From: Caldilineaceae bacterium
GTDB taxonomy: Bacteria; Chloroflexota; Anaerolineae; Caldilineales; Caldilineaceae
NCBI GenBank assembly: GCA_022842065.1
Contig: JALHQH010000001.1
Location: forward strand, 1 to 64,000
DNA length: 64,000 bases
Direction: 5' to 3'
Shown: positions 1 to 8,818 of the stretch, one piece after another
How the letters are laid out: each line of letters starts with the position of its first letter
Numbering within the stretch: the first letter of the stretch is position 1
Made by a program: the position numbers and the translations under genes
Notes under the pieces: generated by a model
What the model saw: the letters and a program-made list of their open reading frames with translations, nothing else
What the model was told of the DNA's origin: nothing
Databases searched by the model: none

Positions 1-80
1 AGCGGACTGGAAACAGTTGGCGGTCAGTGCGACGCACGCGATCCCGTTAGCCAGCAAAACTCCGGTTCTCACCTTGACTT
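1..80 (-). repeat. Dispersed repeat, copy A (partial, cut by window edge)
   Basis: This stretch aligns in reverse orientation with about 9560-9640: a 19-base core (22-40, GGTCAGTGCGACGCACGCG) is identical to the reverse complement of 9594-9612, and the flanks (actggaaaca upstream; cccgtt, gcaaaac, ccggtt downstream) also match with a few substitutions and small gaps. A motif tgcgtattaaaa near 106-117 also recurs at the right end of the other copy. No coding sequence is seen between here and the end of the kinase gene at 191. Confidence 0.6.
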
Positions 81-190
81 CAGTATAGCATTGGGTAGCA
101 ATGCGTATTAAAAGATTCTCTGGCCATAATTATATAACAACTTTGTCGCCATGGATTATATCGCCATATACTTTATCATAGAATACACCT

Positions 191-1723
191 TTATGATTGA
201 TGAGCAGATGAGGAGTGGGGCCAGGTAAAATAGAAGGTTGTTCCTGCGCCAATCGCTGATTGCACGGTCACGGTCCCCCCTTGATGCTCGATCGTTTTTT
301 TAACAATCGCCAGCCCCATGCCACTGCCTTCGATCTGGTCACGCGGCTGGAGGGTCTGAAAGACACCAAAGATGCGATCGTGAAATTGGGGGTCAATGCC
401 AGGGCCATTGTCATGCACACAGAACTCAACAAAGTCACCCACCACTTGGGCACTAATGGAGACTTCGCCCTGTTGCGGCTCATGGTGATGCTTGAGCGCA
501 TTATCCAGCAAATTACGAAACACAATTTCCAAAGGCATGCGCGGGGCAACGACAGCTGGCAACGCGCCGGTGATTTGCACGGAAAAGCCGACCGGTGGAG
601 CCAACATGGCGACAACATCATGGATCAGCGCGGTGGTGTCCACCACTTCTGGTTTGCCATCGCGCCGGCCGACGCGCGAATAAGCCAACAAGTCGTTGAG
701 CAGGCGCTCCATGCGCCGTATACGCAAGCGCAACTTGTGCAAATGTTCTTGGGAGGGTGCCGGCAGGAAGGCAGCGGCATCATGGCTGATCCAACTGGCA
801 AGCTGTTCAATTCCACGCAGCGGGGCCTTGAGATCATGCGAGGCAACATAGGCGAACTGATCCAACTCGCGGTTGCTCCGCTCTAATTGGGCCGTTCGTT
901 CGCTCACACGCTGCTCCAGCGATTCATTCATGGTGAGCAAAGCCTCAGCCGCCAATTTGCGTTCCGTAATGTCGTGGTGCAGGCCGGTCATCCGCACAGC
1001 GCGGCCCGTTTGATCATAGTAAACCTGCCCGCGTGATTCCACCCAATGCAGTTGGCCACTGGCATGCAACATGCGAAACTCAAGATGATAAGATGCGCCG
1101 TCTTGTTGAGCATGCGTCACCGCATCTGCCACACGCTGGCGATCAGCAGGATGGACCAAGGCGGCAAAGGCCTCATAGGTGCCGCCAAATGTGCCTTTGG
1201 CCAAGCCGAGCATGGGTTCTAACTGTTCGGACCAGGTAACCTGATTGTGGAGCAGATCCCAATCCCAGGTCGCCATTTTTCCGGCTTCGAGGGCCAGACG
1301 CAACCGTTCTTCACTCTCACGCAGGGCGGCTTCGGTCTGTCGTAGGCGCAAGAAGGCGCGAATGGTTGCGATGAGCTCTTCCGGTTCTACTGGCTCGGTC
1401 AGATAGCCATCGGCCCCCCCCTCCAACCCACGGGTTTTGTGATGCACCTCGACAAAGGAAGCAGAGATGTGTAACACAAAAACATTGACTAACGTTGCTT
1501 CGCGCTTTAGCCGACTACAAACCTCATAGCCACTCATGTCGGGCAAATGAACATCAAGCAGCACGAGATCGGGATACGCGGTGGCAGCCAATGCCAGGGC
1601 CTCATTGCCAGACTGCGCCTCGATGACAGTAAAACCGGCGTGGCGCAAGACACGACTTTTGGCATACAGACCGGCCGCATTGTCATCAACGTTGAGAATC
1701 ACATTCGGCAATTTCCTTGTCAT
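191..1723 (-). CDS. Hybrid sensor histidine kinase, REC-PAS-HisKA-HATPase
   Basis: A soluble two-component kinase. In the numbering from the TTG two codons upstream, an N-terminal receiver (about 8-125, acceptor Asp59 in LLDVHLPD) is followed by a PAS/PAC sensor (about 142-260), a coiled linker, a dimerisation/phosphoacceptor helix with His298 in ASHDLKAPLRG, and a C-terminal ATPase with an N box (LLDNALKHH) and G boxes (DNGPGI, GSGMGLAIVKK). The H-box style is that of phytochrome-like kinases. The receiver has Glu where the conserved Lys of the TKP motif normally lies (TEP, residue 112), as seen in other kinases of this layout, so phosphotransfer there may be atypical. No membrane segment. 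ATG at 1723 is preferred because AAGGGG lies about 9 bases upstream. It is the last gene of the stressosome operon, 69 bases after the next hybrid kinase, and probably feeds on or tunes the same output. Confidence 0.88.
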   Translation of the reverse strand: MTRKLPNVILNVDDNAAGLYAKSRVLRHAGFTVIEAQSGNEALALAATAYPDLVLLDVHLPDMSGYEVCSRLKREATLVNVFVLHISASFVEVHHKTRGLEGGADGYLTEPVEPEELIATIRAFLRLRQTEAALRESEERLRLALEAGKMATWDWDLLHNQVTWSEQLEPMLGLAKGTFGGTYEAFAALVHPADRQRVADAVTHAQQDGASYHLEFRMLHASGQLHWVESRGQVYYDQTGRAVRMTGLHHDITERKLAAEALLTMNESLEQRVSERTAQLERSNRELDQFAYVASHDLKAPLRGIEQLASWISHDAAAFLPAPSQEHLHKLRLRIRRMERLLNDLLAYSRVGRRDGKPEVVDTTALIHDVVAMLAPPVGFSVQITGALPAVVAPRMPLEIVFRNLLDNALKHHHEPQQGEVSISAQVVGDFVEFCVHDNGPGIDPQFHDRIFGVFQTLQPRDQIEGSGMGLAIVKKTIEHQGGTVTVQSAIGAGTTFYFTWPHSSSAHQS

Positions 1724-1792
1724 CCACAATACCCCTTCTACACAGTATAGTTTTCGCCAAGCACAATTATTCCCAAGCGATCGCTAGGTCGC

Positions 1793-3934
1793 TCAGGAGA
1801 TTGGCCACCTCTGGGCCTGCTGCAGCGCCGCCAGCAAAGCCGGCTGAGTTAGATTCGCTTTGGCGAGGACGGGGCCTTGTGCCGCCAGCCACGCCTGTTC
1901 AGCCGCGGTCAGCGTCTTCGCCGTGACGATCAATACCGGAATCTGCGCCGTGTGCGGGTCGGCCCGCAGCTGTTCCAAAACGCTAAACCCATCCAACCCC
2001 GGCAACATGAGATCCAGACAGATCAGATCGGGCGGGGCGGCACGGGCCCGCCTTAGCCCAGCCACACCGTTGGTGGCTTCCCAGAGTTGATAGGGCGTGC
2101 CGAGCAGCAGACGCTGAAAAAGATAGCGGATCTCGGCCTGATCTTCGATCAAGAGCACTTCTGGCTGTGGCGCCGGCGCGCCAAGTGGGCGTTGCCAAGG
2201 CGTGACACGCGCAAGTTGGGTCAACAGCCAATCACGGGTAATTGGTTTGATGCTATACGCATCTGCCCCCAACGCCAATCCCTTCTGCTGATCTTCCGCG
2301 GTCGTAGCCACCAAAACCGGGATCGCAGCCGTGGCCGGATTGTTTTTGATCTCGGCGAGAAAATTCCACGCCGCTTCATCGGGCAACAAAATATCCAGCA
2401 GAATCGCCGCCGGGCGGCGTTGTTCCAACTGGCGGCGCGCCTCGCGCAGGGTGCGCGCCGCCACAAAACGCAGCCCCGTATCGGCCAGGTAGCGTGCATA
2501 GACAAAGAGTAACTCTTCGTTGTCTTCCACCACGAGCACCGTCACTTGCGCCGGATCCAGCGTGGTGGTGCTTTCCGGGACCGTCACTTCGGCGGGCCAA
2601 TTTTGGTAGGTGAGGGGCAGCGTAACACTAAAGGTCGAGCCGACGCCGAGTTCACTCTGCAACGCCACGCTGCCGTGCAGCAATTCGGCCAGCTTACGAC
2701 AGAGGGGCAAGCCCAAGCCGGTGCCCTTCGCCCGTTTTTGGAGAGGATTTTCAACCTGGACAAATTCAGCGAAGACCTGTTCTTGATGGGCCGGCGCAAT
2801 CCCGATCCCGGTGTCGCGCACAGTAAAGGTCACCGACTGGCCATCCTCACCCAGGCGGGCGCTGACCCGCACTTCACCCTGCTCGGTAAATTTGAGCGCG
2901 TTGGAGAGAAAATTGCGTAAGATCTGGGAGACTTTACTCTCATCCGTATACATCGGCGGGATCGCGGTGGCATTTTCGAAGATCAACTCAACCGACTGGC
3001 TGACCAACAAGGGGCGCAACATGCCGCGCAGGGCGCTAAAGAGGCTAGCCACCTCAAAGTGGACAGGACGCACTTCGATCTTGCCGGCTTCGATCTTGGC
3101 GAGATCGAGCAGATCGTTGACCAGTTCCGAAAGATCGGTTGCCGCTTTGCGGATAAAGCTAACCTGCTTTTCTTGTTCCACACTCAGGTCGCCATCCATG
3201 CGGTCCAGCAACAGCCGGGCGAGCGCCAAAATCGAGTTGAGGGGGGTGCGGAATTCGTGGGTCATATTGGAGAGAAAGCGCGATTTCATTTCATCGGCCT
3301 GACGTAGATGCATCGCCTTTTCATCCAATTCGGCATAGAGGGCGACGACCCCGCGGTTGGTATCCTCCAATTCACGGTTGAGATAGGTCAACTCTTCCTG
3401 CCGCTCTTGCAGGGCTTGCAGGGTCAGCAAAAGTTCTTGATTTTGGCGGCGGATCTCTTCCAAAGGATTGTGAATCCGCTGGTCAGCCAACCGATTGACG
3501 AGCAATTGCAAGTCATTGGTGGTAATGAAGGGGACGGTGCGCGGCAATAGTTTGTGCAGACAAAAGAGCAGCCCATCAGCTGTTTCCGCCACCTGGAAGC
3601 GATCCACCAGCCGGTGGGCACCAACGAAAGCAACCGCTTTGGTCCAAGCTGATTCGTGTTGGAGAGCACGGGCAAACGTTTGGGCCTGGCGCCCTTTGGC
3701 CCGGATACGGACTTGGAGCAGTTGGGGAGCGCTCTTGCCTTCCAGCAAAAATTCGACTTCCCCTTCGCGCACTTGATACATGGTCTCGCGCACCACTTCC
3801 GAAACGGCGGTCGCCAGGCGAGTTTGATCCTGGTTATCAAAACCCAGCAGCGCCGCGATCTGGCGGGCCTGCTGTCGCGCGAGGACGACATCTTGTTCCT
3901 GCTGTAATTTGATAGACAGAATTGTGTTATTCAT
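1793..3934 (-). CDS. Hybrid histidine kinase with N-terminal RsbT-like segment and two receivers
   Basis: About 713 residues. The first ~135 residues resemble an RsbT/RsbW-type ATPase core (LARQQARQIAALLGF, then TAVSEVVRE), but the ATP-lid G boxes are not evident, so it may be a binding rather than catalytic copy. A coiled coil (about 160-225) leads to a classic HisKA (H box SNMTHEFRTPLNSI), a HATPase (NALKF, DTGIGI, GTGLGLPL), and two tandem receivers (LLDILLPD and CLDLMLPG acceptor Asp regions). The ATG at 3934 is in frame; a GTG at 3949 directly after the preceding gene's stop is the alternative start. The gene follows the phosphatase fusion almost without a gap, so stressosome output and phosphorelay are very likely coexpressed. 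Fusion of an RsbT-like segment to a hybrid kinase suggests a direct link between the two signalling chemistries (inference). Confidence 0.85.
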   Translation of the reverse strand: MNNTILSIKLQQEQDVVLARQQARQIAALLGFDNQDQTRLATAVSEVVRETMYQVREGEVEFLLEGKSAPQLLQVRIRAKGRQAQTFARALQHESAWTKAVAFVGAHRLVDRFQVAETADGLLFCLHKLLPRTVPFITTNDLQLLVNRLADQRIHNPLEEIRRQNQELLLTLQALQERQEELTYLNRELEDTNRGVVALYAELDEKAMHLRQADEMKSRFLSNMTHEFRTPLNSILALARLLLDRMDGDLSVEQEKQVSFIRKAATDLSELVNDLLDLAKIEAGKIEVRPVHFEVASLFSALRGMLRPLLVSQSVELIFENATAIPPMYTDESKVSQILRNFLSNALKFTEQGEVRVSARLGEDGQSVTFTVRDTGIGIAPAHQEQVFAEFVQVENPLQKRAKGTGLGLPLCRKLAELLHGSVALQSELGVGSTFSVTLPLTYQNWPAEVTVPESTTTLDPAQVTVLVVEDNEELLFVYARYLADTGLRFVAARTLREARRQLEQRRPAAILLDILLPDEAAWNFLAEIKNNPATAAIPVLVATTAEDQQKGLALGADAYSIKPITRDWLLTQLARVTPWQRPLGAPAPQPEVLLIEDQAEIRYLFQRLLLGTPYQLWEATNGVAGLRRARAAPPDLICLDLMLPGLDGFSVLEQLRADPHTAQIPVLIVTAKTLTAAEQAWLAAQGPVLAKANLTQPALLAALQQAQRWPIS

Positions 3935-3949
3935 AGTAACGACAAACAC

Positions 3950-4975
3950 CTACAGCTCTTTGACGACCACTACGGTCGCGTCATCATTACCGCGCGTAAA
4001 GTCGCGATAGAGCACCGCGGCAATCAGGCTCGGATGGCGCTGGCGTAGACCAGGATAATGGGCCAAATTCCAGCGTGTCCCCAGCCCATCAGAATGGAGA
4101 ATGAGCAATGCGCCTTTGGTCCACTGTTGTGGGAACCCTTGAATTTTGCGCGCCTGATGCCCAGCAATCCCATTCTGCGAGAGCAGATGACGCGTCTCCT
4201 CGGCCATCATCACCCGCCCGCTAATGTTGCCAACCCCGACAAATTCGACGCCACCACTTGCCGGCTCCCGGCTGGTGGGGCCAACGGTCACAGCGGCGAC
4301 GGCGACAGCAGCACCACGGGTCGTCCGTAATGCCGCGTGAATGTCTTCCATTTGGGCGATGGCGGGGCGCAGCGGCTGGGCCAGAAACGTGCGCAGCGCT
4401 TGTTGCGTTGCGGCCGCGGCCTCTGGCCCGTGCCCCAAGCCATCACAGACCAGCAGCGTGAAGCCGGCACGATGGGTGTGCAGGGACCAGCCGTCGCCAC
4501 AGCTCTCTTCGCCCGGCTTCGGCCGTGAAATCGCACCGGAGACAAATAGTTCGGCAACCGGGGGGGGCGTAACAGATTGTGCCCACAGTTGGACCAACAA
4601 CACGCTCCCTAGCCCCGGTGCGGAATAACAATCAAAATGGGTGGAAAGGCGTTTGATGGCACCCAGCCCTTGCCCCAAGCTGCCAGTGGTTGAATAGCCA
4701 TCGCGTAGACATTCGCCGATATTTGCCATGCCTGGCCCGCGATCCAAGGCCAGGATCTCGATCCCTGTATTTTGCTCCGTATACAGTGCCCGCACCACCA
4801 ATTCACCTTCACCGGCATGTTTTAGCAAATTGGTGGCCAGTTCCGTCACAGTAATGGCAACCTTCTCACTTGCAGTCGGGCCAAAGTTGAGCCGTTCGGC
4901 CAACTCACCGATCCGACGGCGCGCTTCGCCCACCTGGCTCTTTTCCGTCACGGCATAAAAAGTCTGTAAATTCAT
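3950..4975 (-). CDS. Fusion of anti-sigma-type ATPase and RsbX/SpoIIE-like phosphatase
   Basis: About 341 residues. The N-terminal half is a GHKL serine-kinase/ATPase of the RsbT/RsbW type (TVTELATNLLKHAG N box; DRGPGM and GSLGQGLGAIKRL G boxes). The C-terminal half is a PP2C-type domain like RsbX/SpoIIE, with metal-site motifs ESCGDGWS and VCDGLGHGPEA and a late HSDGL. In Bacillus RsbX dephosphorylates RsbR and RsbS to reset the stressosome; here that activity is joined to a second ATPase. Start: the open frame extends to 5107, but this would overlap rsbT by 83 bases; ATG 4975 begins where homology begins (MNLQTFYAV), 49 bases after the rsbT stop. Position fourth in the operon supports a resetting role. 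Confidence 0.85.
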   Translation of the reverse strand: MNLQTFYAVTEKSQVGEARRRIGELAERLNFGPTASEKVAITVTELATNLLKHAGEGELVVRALYTEQNTGIEILALDRGPGMANIGECLRDGYSTTGSLGQGLGAIKRLSTHFDCYSAPGLGSVLLVQLWAQSVTPPPVAELFVSGAISRPKPGEESCGDGWSLHTHRAGFTLLVCDGLGHGPEAAAATQQALRTFLAQPLRPAIAQMEDIHAALRTTRGAAVAVAAVTVGPTSREPASGGVEFVGVGNISGRVMMAEETRHLLSQNGIAGHQARKIQGFPQQWTKGALLILHSDGLGTRWNLAHYPGLRQRHPSLIAAVLYRDFTRGNDDATVVVVKEL

Positions 4976-5024
4976 ATGTTGAGCATTGTTCCAATCCCAA
5001 GGCAACTGGTCGAAGCCCCCTTGG

Positions 5025-5429
5025 CTATTTCCAGCGCGTGATAGTAACACAGGTCCCCTCGCCCACTTTGGAAGTAATTTCGAATTCGTTTGAAAGGCGC
5101 TTGGCACCGCTCAGGCCAAGCCCCATGCCATTGCCCGAGGTATAACCATCCTTTAGCGCCAACTCGATATCAGGGATACCGGGACCTTGATCGATAAAGC
5201 TGAGGCGTAGTCCATTGCGTCCGCGTTCTTGCAACAGCTCCATCCGCACCTCGCCACCACCGCCATAGTCCAATGTATTGCGCGCCAATTCACTGGCCGC
5301 CGTGACAAATTTTGTCTGGTCAACTAAGCTGAATTTCAGCGCTAAGGTCTGTGCGCGCACAGCCTGGCGCACCACAACCACGTCTCGATCAGAGCGAATC
5401 GTCAGCGTTTCAGTTTTGAGGATCGCCAT
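5025..5429 (-). CDS. rsbT: Stressosome serine/threonine kinase RsbT
   Basis: 134 residues, the usual RsbT length. A single GHKL ATPase: N-box region TAASELARNTLDYGGGG, G1 box DQGPGIPD, and lid GNGMGLGLSGAKRL. RsbT phosphorylates RsbR and RsbS on stress, leaves the complex and activates a downstream partner (known for Bacillus). Order directly after rsbS, with a 20-base overlap, fits the canonical rsbR-S-T arrangement. A strong purine-rich Shine-Dalgarno (GGAGGAGG) sits just upstream of the ATG. The downstream partner here is unknown: no sigma factor or RsbU-like gene is in view, only the ATPase-phosphatase fusion and two kinases. Confidence 0.93.
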   Translation of the reverse strand: MAILKTETLTIRSDRDVVVVRQAVRAQTLALKFSLVDQTKFVTAASELARNTLDYGGGGEVRMELLQERGRNGLRLSFIDQGPGIPDIELALKDGYTSGNGMGLGLSGAKRLSNEFEITSKVGEGTCVTITRWK

Positions 5430-5814
5430 CCCCCTCCTCCTGGTAGGCTAAGGTCTGGCGGGCTAGAGTCTGGCGCAACAACGCCATCCCCTTATCGACA
5501 TCCAGCGCAGTACGGATATTCGGCAGGGTCAGCCCTAATTCAACCAATGTAATGGCGACCGCCGGCTGCATGCCCACCACCACCGTTGCCGCGTCCAGAA
5601 TACGCGCCATGGCGGCAATATTGCTCAACATCCGGCCAATAAAAGAGTCGACGATCTCAAGCCCAGAGATGTCGATCAAGACGCCATGGGCGCGGGTCTT
5701 GACAATCAGATTGGTCAGATCATCCTGCAGGGTTAGCGCCAGGTGATCGTGCATGTCCACTTGGATGGTGACCAGCAGGAATTCACCCATCTTGAGGATT
5801 GGAATGCGCTCCAT
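5410..5814 (-). CDS. rsbS: Stressosome scaffold protein RsbS (STAS domain)
   Basis: 134 residues forming one STAS domain. The motif LEIVDSFIGRML contains the serine equivalent to the RsbT-phosphorylated Ser59 of Bacillus RsbS. The frame is open to 5871, but ATG 5814 is chosen: AAGGAG lies about 8 bases upstream and it starts 4 bases after the rsbR stop, at the conserved MERIPIL beginning. It overlaps rsbT by 20 bases, so translation of the two is coupled. It should form the stressosome core with RsbR and sequester RsbT. Confidence 0.92.
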   Translation of the reverse strand: MERIPILKMGEFLLVTIQVDMHDHLALTLQDDLTNLIVKTRAHGVLIDISGLEIVDSFIGRMLSNIAAMARILDAATVVVGMQPAVAITLVELGLTLPNIRTALDVDKGMALLRQTLARQTLAYQEEGDGDPQN

Positions 5815-5818
5815 CAGC

Positions 5819-6685
5819 TCACTCCTTGCGTCGTGTGATGTTGTGGCCCAAACGCTGGAGTGCAACGACAAAGGCCGCGGCCAGAGTGGCCTTGGTGATC
5901 ACCCCATTCAGTTCGACGCCCAGGTGGACAATCGTCTGCGCAATTTGCGGACGGATGCCGCTAATAATACAATCAGCCCCCATCAGGCGGGCGGCGGCGA
6001 CAGTCTTGAGCAGATGTTGGGCCACCAGCGTGTCCACAGTCGGCACGCCGGTAATGTCGATAATCGCAATCGTGGCGCCAGTTTCGACAATGCGCTGGAG
6101 GAGATTTTCCATCACAATCTGCGTACGCATACTATCGAGGGTGCCGATCAGCGGCAGCGCCAGGATCCCGTCCCACAACTCAACCACCGGCGTCGAGAGT
6201 TCAAGCATCTCCTCTTGTTGGCGGTGAATGACCTCTTCCCGGCTCTGTTGGTAGAGTTCAGTAATGTATAAGCCTAATTTGTCCAGCAGTGAGGTTACTG
6301 TCCATAATTCGTCGCCCAGTTTGGCCGGATCGTCGCGATAAAGTTGGCGCAGCTGCATAAAGATTGGTTGCTTGAGCGCCAAGATAAAGGTGGCTGTTTC
6401 GCTGGAGGAAAAGCCCTGGCGTGCCCGTGTGCGGCTAATCTCGCTCATCAGATCGCGCACCGCGCGCCAACTCTGCTGCTGGATATCATTGATCTCGCCG
6501 GCCTGCAACGCCTGGCACAAAGCGCTCAGAAAATTGTGCGATTGATTGCGCAATTCGGACTCAGAGATCAGGTTGAGGCGTAATGGGTCACCCGCCACTT
6601 GTTGCTCTACCCACTCGGACAGAATCGTTGTTTCATGCTCACAGAGCAGTTGCGGCAAACGACTTTGGAAGGCTGTACTGTTCAT
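5819..6685 (-). CDS. rsbR: Stressosome sensor scaffold RsbR
   Basis: 288 residues: an N-terminal RsbR-type alpha-helical sensor domain (about 1-160, many helices, no cofactor motif visible) and a C-terminal STAS domain (about 165-280). STAS positions expected to be phosphorylated by RsbT are present as GTLDSMRTQ and ITGVPTVDTLVAQ. It is the first gene of the operon, with AAAGGA upstream of ATG 6685. The upstream 470 bases hold no gene on this strand, so the operon promoter should lie there; no confident -35/-10 pair was found. What the N-domain senses cannot be read from the sequence. Confidence 0.92.
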   Translation of the reverse strand: MNSTAFQSRLPQLLCEHETTILSEWVEQQVAGDPLRLNLISESELRNQSHNFLSALCQALQAGEINDIQQQSWRAVRDLMSEISRTRARQGFSSSETATFILALKQPIFMQLRQLYRDDPAKLGDELWTVTSLLDKLGLYITELYQQSREEVIHRQQEEMLELSTPVVELWDGILALPLIGTLDSMRTQIVMENLLQRIVETGATIAIIDITGVPTVDTLVAQHLLKTVAAARLMGADCIISGIRPQIAQTIVHLGVELNGVITKATLAAAFVVALQRLGHNITRRKE

Positions 6686-7175
6686 AGCATCCTTTCCCTT
6701 ATTTGATTATCGGTAAAATGGTTTATACTGCGGTTGAAATGAGAATTCCAGTTTTGTACAGCAGTAAAAACTGGGGTGTTCATTTAGAGCAAAGTATAGC
6801 TGCGCGTGTCAAGCAATGATTTCGACGCGCTGCAAAAGCCGTTGTGCGACAATCCCCACAGAGATTTGCGGTAGAGATTTCTCACAGCTATTGATAATCG
6901 ATTATTTTAAGGCTCTCCAATTTTTTGCACTGGATGAAGGCGCGCTAGTTCATGCCCAAATTTATCGCCCGATTATAGCACTAAATTGTATTATGAATAG
7001 TACAATTTTATGCAAACAAACATTATTTTCATCATTGCCATTTCTTGCACTTTTGGCACAAAGTTATACAACAATGGGTTGGGTTTGCACAAAAAACGCA
7101 CTTGGAGCATGCCCGCCAGCCCGTTACAGGAGAGAAGCTGGGAACTTTTAACAAGTATTGAATAAGGAGCAATCG
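6686..7175. other. Intergenic control region between rsbR and the antiporter gene
   Basis: About 490 bases between divergent genes. It is more AT-rich than the flanks. Two inverted repeats are visible: 8-base arms at 6748-6755/6767-6774 (ccagtttt/aaaactgg), about 65-75 bases upstream of the rsbR start, and 8-base arms at 6983-6990/7001-7008 (aaattgta/tacaattt). Either could be an operator. A 111-codon open frame at 6816-7151 has no ribosome site and no recognisable protein character and is not called. Confidence 0.5.
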
Positions 7176-8642
7176 ATGTCTGGTATGGTACTGGGGATGG
7201 GCATTGTTGCGCTCACCTTGCTGATTACCGCTTTGGCTTCGGGCATTGTGGAGCGGGCCCCGATCTCGTTCCCAATTTTATTTTTGGGGTTGGGTTTTTT
7301 GGTAGGGCCGAGTGGTTTCGGCTTGCTGAACCTTGGCCTGCACGACCCGGCGTTAGAAGTGGTGGCGGTGGTCAGCCTGGCGCTCGTCCTCTTTCTCGAC
7401 GCGGTCAATCTGCAACTCGATGAATTGCGCGCGGACTGGTATACGCCTTTCTTAACCCTGGGACCGGGTACACTCTTGGTGATCGGCGGGGTGGCTGGGG
7501 TCGCCTACCTGTTAATTGGGACGACTATTTTGCAATCGCTGCTGCTCGGAGCGATTCTCGCATCGACCGATCCGGTTGTCCTGCGCGATGTGATCCGCAA
7601 CGAACACATCCCACGCGCCGTCCGCCGCGCCCTCAGTGTCGAAGCGGGGATGAACGATCTGGTGGTCCTGCCGATTGTCCTGACCTTGATCGCGCTGCTG
7701 CAGGCGGATGGGGGCAGTGAGATGAATTGGGGGATGTTCTTGTTGCGGATCCTGGTGCTAAGCCCTGCGATTGGGCTGGCCGTAGGGGGAATAGGGGCTT
7801 GGCTCATGGGGACGGCCGATGCGCGCTTTAACATCCGGCGCGAATATCAGGCCCTCTATGGCATTGGCCTGGTGCTGGCGGCCTTTGCCGCTGGTCAAAT
7901 TATCCAAGGTGATGGCTTTCTCGCTGCCTTTTTTGCCGGCTTAGCGATTACCCTTTTTAATGTCTCCCTGTGTGATTGCTTTTTGGACTATGGCGAAGTC
8001 ACCGCCGAAATGATGATGTTGTTGGCCTTTGTGCTCTTTGGCGCGGTGCTCTCGACCTTGCTGGGCACGATTCCCCTGTGGCCGGCGCTGGCACTGGCGG
8101 CGATCGCCCTGCTTTTGATTCGCCCGTTGGGGCTGGTGCTGGTCTTGTTGCGCGCCAATATGAGCATGTTTGCCCGCTTCTTTCTGGGCTGGTTTGGCCC
8201 GCGCGGGCTCAATTCGTTGTTGCTCGCCTTATTAGCGGTACAAGGTCATGTACCAGGGGCCGAAGGTTTGCTGGCCGTCACCGGCGTGGTCGTGATTGTC
8301 TCGGTGCTAGCACATGGGATTTCGGCGACGCCGCTGGCTACGTGGTATGGCCGCCGCGTGGCCCAGGCCACCTCGACCTTGGCGGAAGAACGGGTGAGCG
8401 ATTTCCCGGATCTCTTTGATTCGGAAGCCCAAGCAACCGCGGCCCCGCGCATTAGCGCCGCAGAACTGGCCGCGCAGCTCGCCGGCCCGCAACCACCGAT
8501 CGTCATCGATGTACGGGCGCGGGCAGCCCATGCGGCGGACAACAGCGCGATCCCCGGCAGCATTCGTGTGCTGCCCGATCAGGTGGACGACTGGGCCGCT
8601 AAACAAGTGCCGGGCCGCGCCATCGTCACCTACTGTACTTGA
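7176..8642 (+). CDS. Na+/H+ antiporter (CPA1/NhaP type) with rhodanese tail cut by in-frame TGA
   Basis: About 488 codons to the TGA. Residues ~1-400 form a multi-span CPA1 cation:proton antiporter with the family motif ASTDPVVLRDV and many hydrophobic helices; it would exchange Na+ or K+ for protons across the cytoplasmic membrane. A cytoplasmic tail from about 430 is a rhodanese-like domain (IVIDVRARAAH, IPGSIRVLP, IVTYC). ATG 7176 is chosen over the TTG at 7158 because AAGGAG (7164-7169) is placed correctly for it. The frame ends at TGA 8640-8642 directly after YCT, yet the next 41 codons in the same frame complete the rhodanese fold (see the following entry). Interpretation is open: selenocysteine, readthrough, a Cys-to-stop mutation, or a sequence error. 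Confidence 0.85.
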   Translation: MSGMVLGMGIVALTLLITALASGIVERAPISFPILFLGLGFLVGPSGFGLLNLGLHDPALEVVAVVSLALVLFLDAVNLQLDELRADWYTPFLTLGPGTLLVIGGVAGVAYLLIGTTILQSLLLGAILASTDPVVLRDVIRNEHIPRAVRRALSVEAGMNDLVVLPIVLTLIALLQADGGSEMNWGMFLLRILVLSPAIGLAVGGIGAWLMGTADARFNIRREYQALYGIGLVLAAFAAGQIIQGDGFLAAFFAGLAITLFNVSLCDCFLDYGEVTAEMMMLLAFVLFGAVLSTLLGTIPLWPALALAAIALLLIRPLGLVLVLLRANMSMFARFFLGWFGPRGLNSLLLALLAVQGHVPGAEGLLAVTGVVVIVSVLAHGISATPLATWYGRRVAQATSTLAEERVSDFPDLFDSEAQATAAPRISAAELAAQLAGPQPPIVIDVRARAAHAADNSAIPGSIRVLPDQVDDWAAKQVPGRAIVTYCT

Positions 8643-8768
8643 CCGGACGAAGCCAGCAGCGCCCGTGCGGCGCATCACTTACGAGGGTTGGGCTTTCAAG
8701 CAGCTGCGCTTGCCGGTGGGTATGGCGCGTGGCAACGGCAGGTTGGGGTCGCGCAGAAGGGGCAGTGA
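8643..8768 (+). other. Same-frame rhodanese C-terminus beyond the TGA
   Basis: In frame with the antiporter, the 41 codons after TGA 8640-8642 read PDEASSARAAHHLRGLGF and go on to an ALAGGYGAW ending, then stop at TGA 8766-8768. This is the standard end of a rhodanese domain (YCxCPxEASSARxA, LxxxGF, LAGGxxAW). The TGA takes the place of the second Cys of the motif; one base change to TGC or TGT restores it. A short hairpin (8659-8673, 5-base stem gcgcc/ggcgc) lies 16 bases after the TGA but its loop lacks the guanine expected of a bacterial SECIS element. Confidence 0.8.
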
Positions 8769-8818
8769 GCGGGATGATTGCCCTCAGCTAGTGGCGCGAG
8801 AAAGGTTCGCGTCGTCGA

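Noticed and set aside
268..886. Long plus-strand and shifted minus-strand frames over the histidine kinase
   Set aside because: Shadows of the real kinase gene: no ribosome sites and no domain content.
6816..7151. 111-codon open frame in the rsbR/antiporter gap
   Set aside because: No ribosome site, no recognisable domain, odd composition, and it covers inverted repeats; treated as non-coding.
8659..8673. Hairpin after the antiporter TGA as a SECIS element
   Set aside because: Distance fits, but the 5-base stem is short and the loop (cgtgc) lacks the expected GG/G feature; not strong enough to call.
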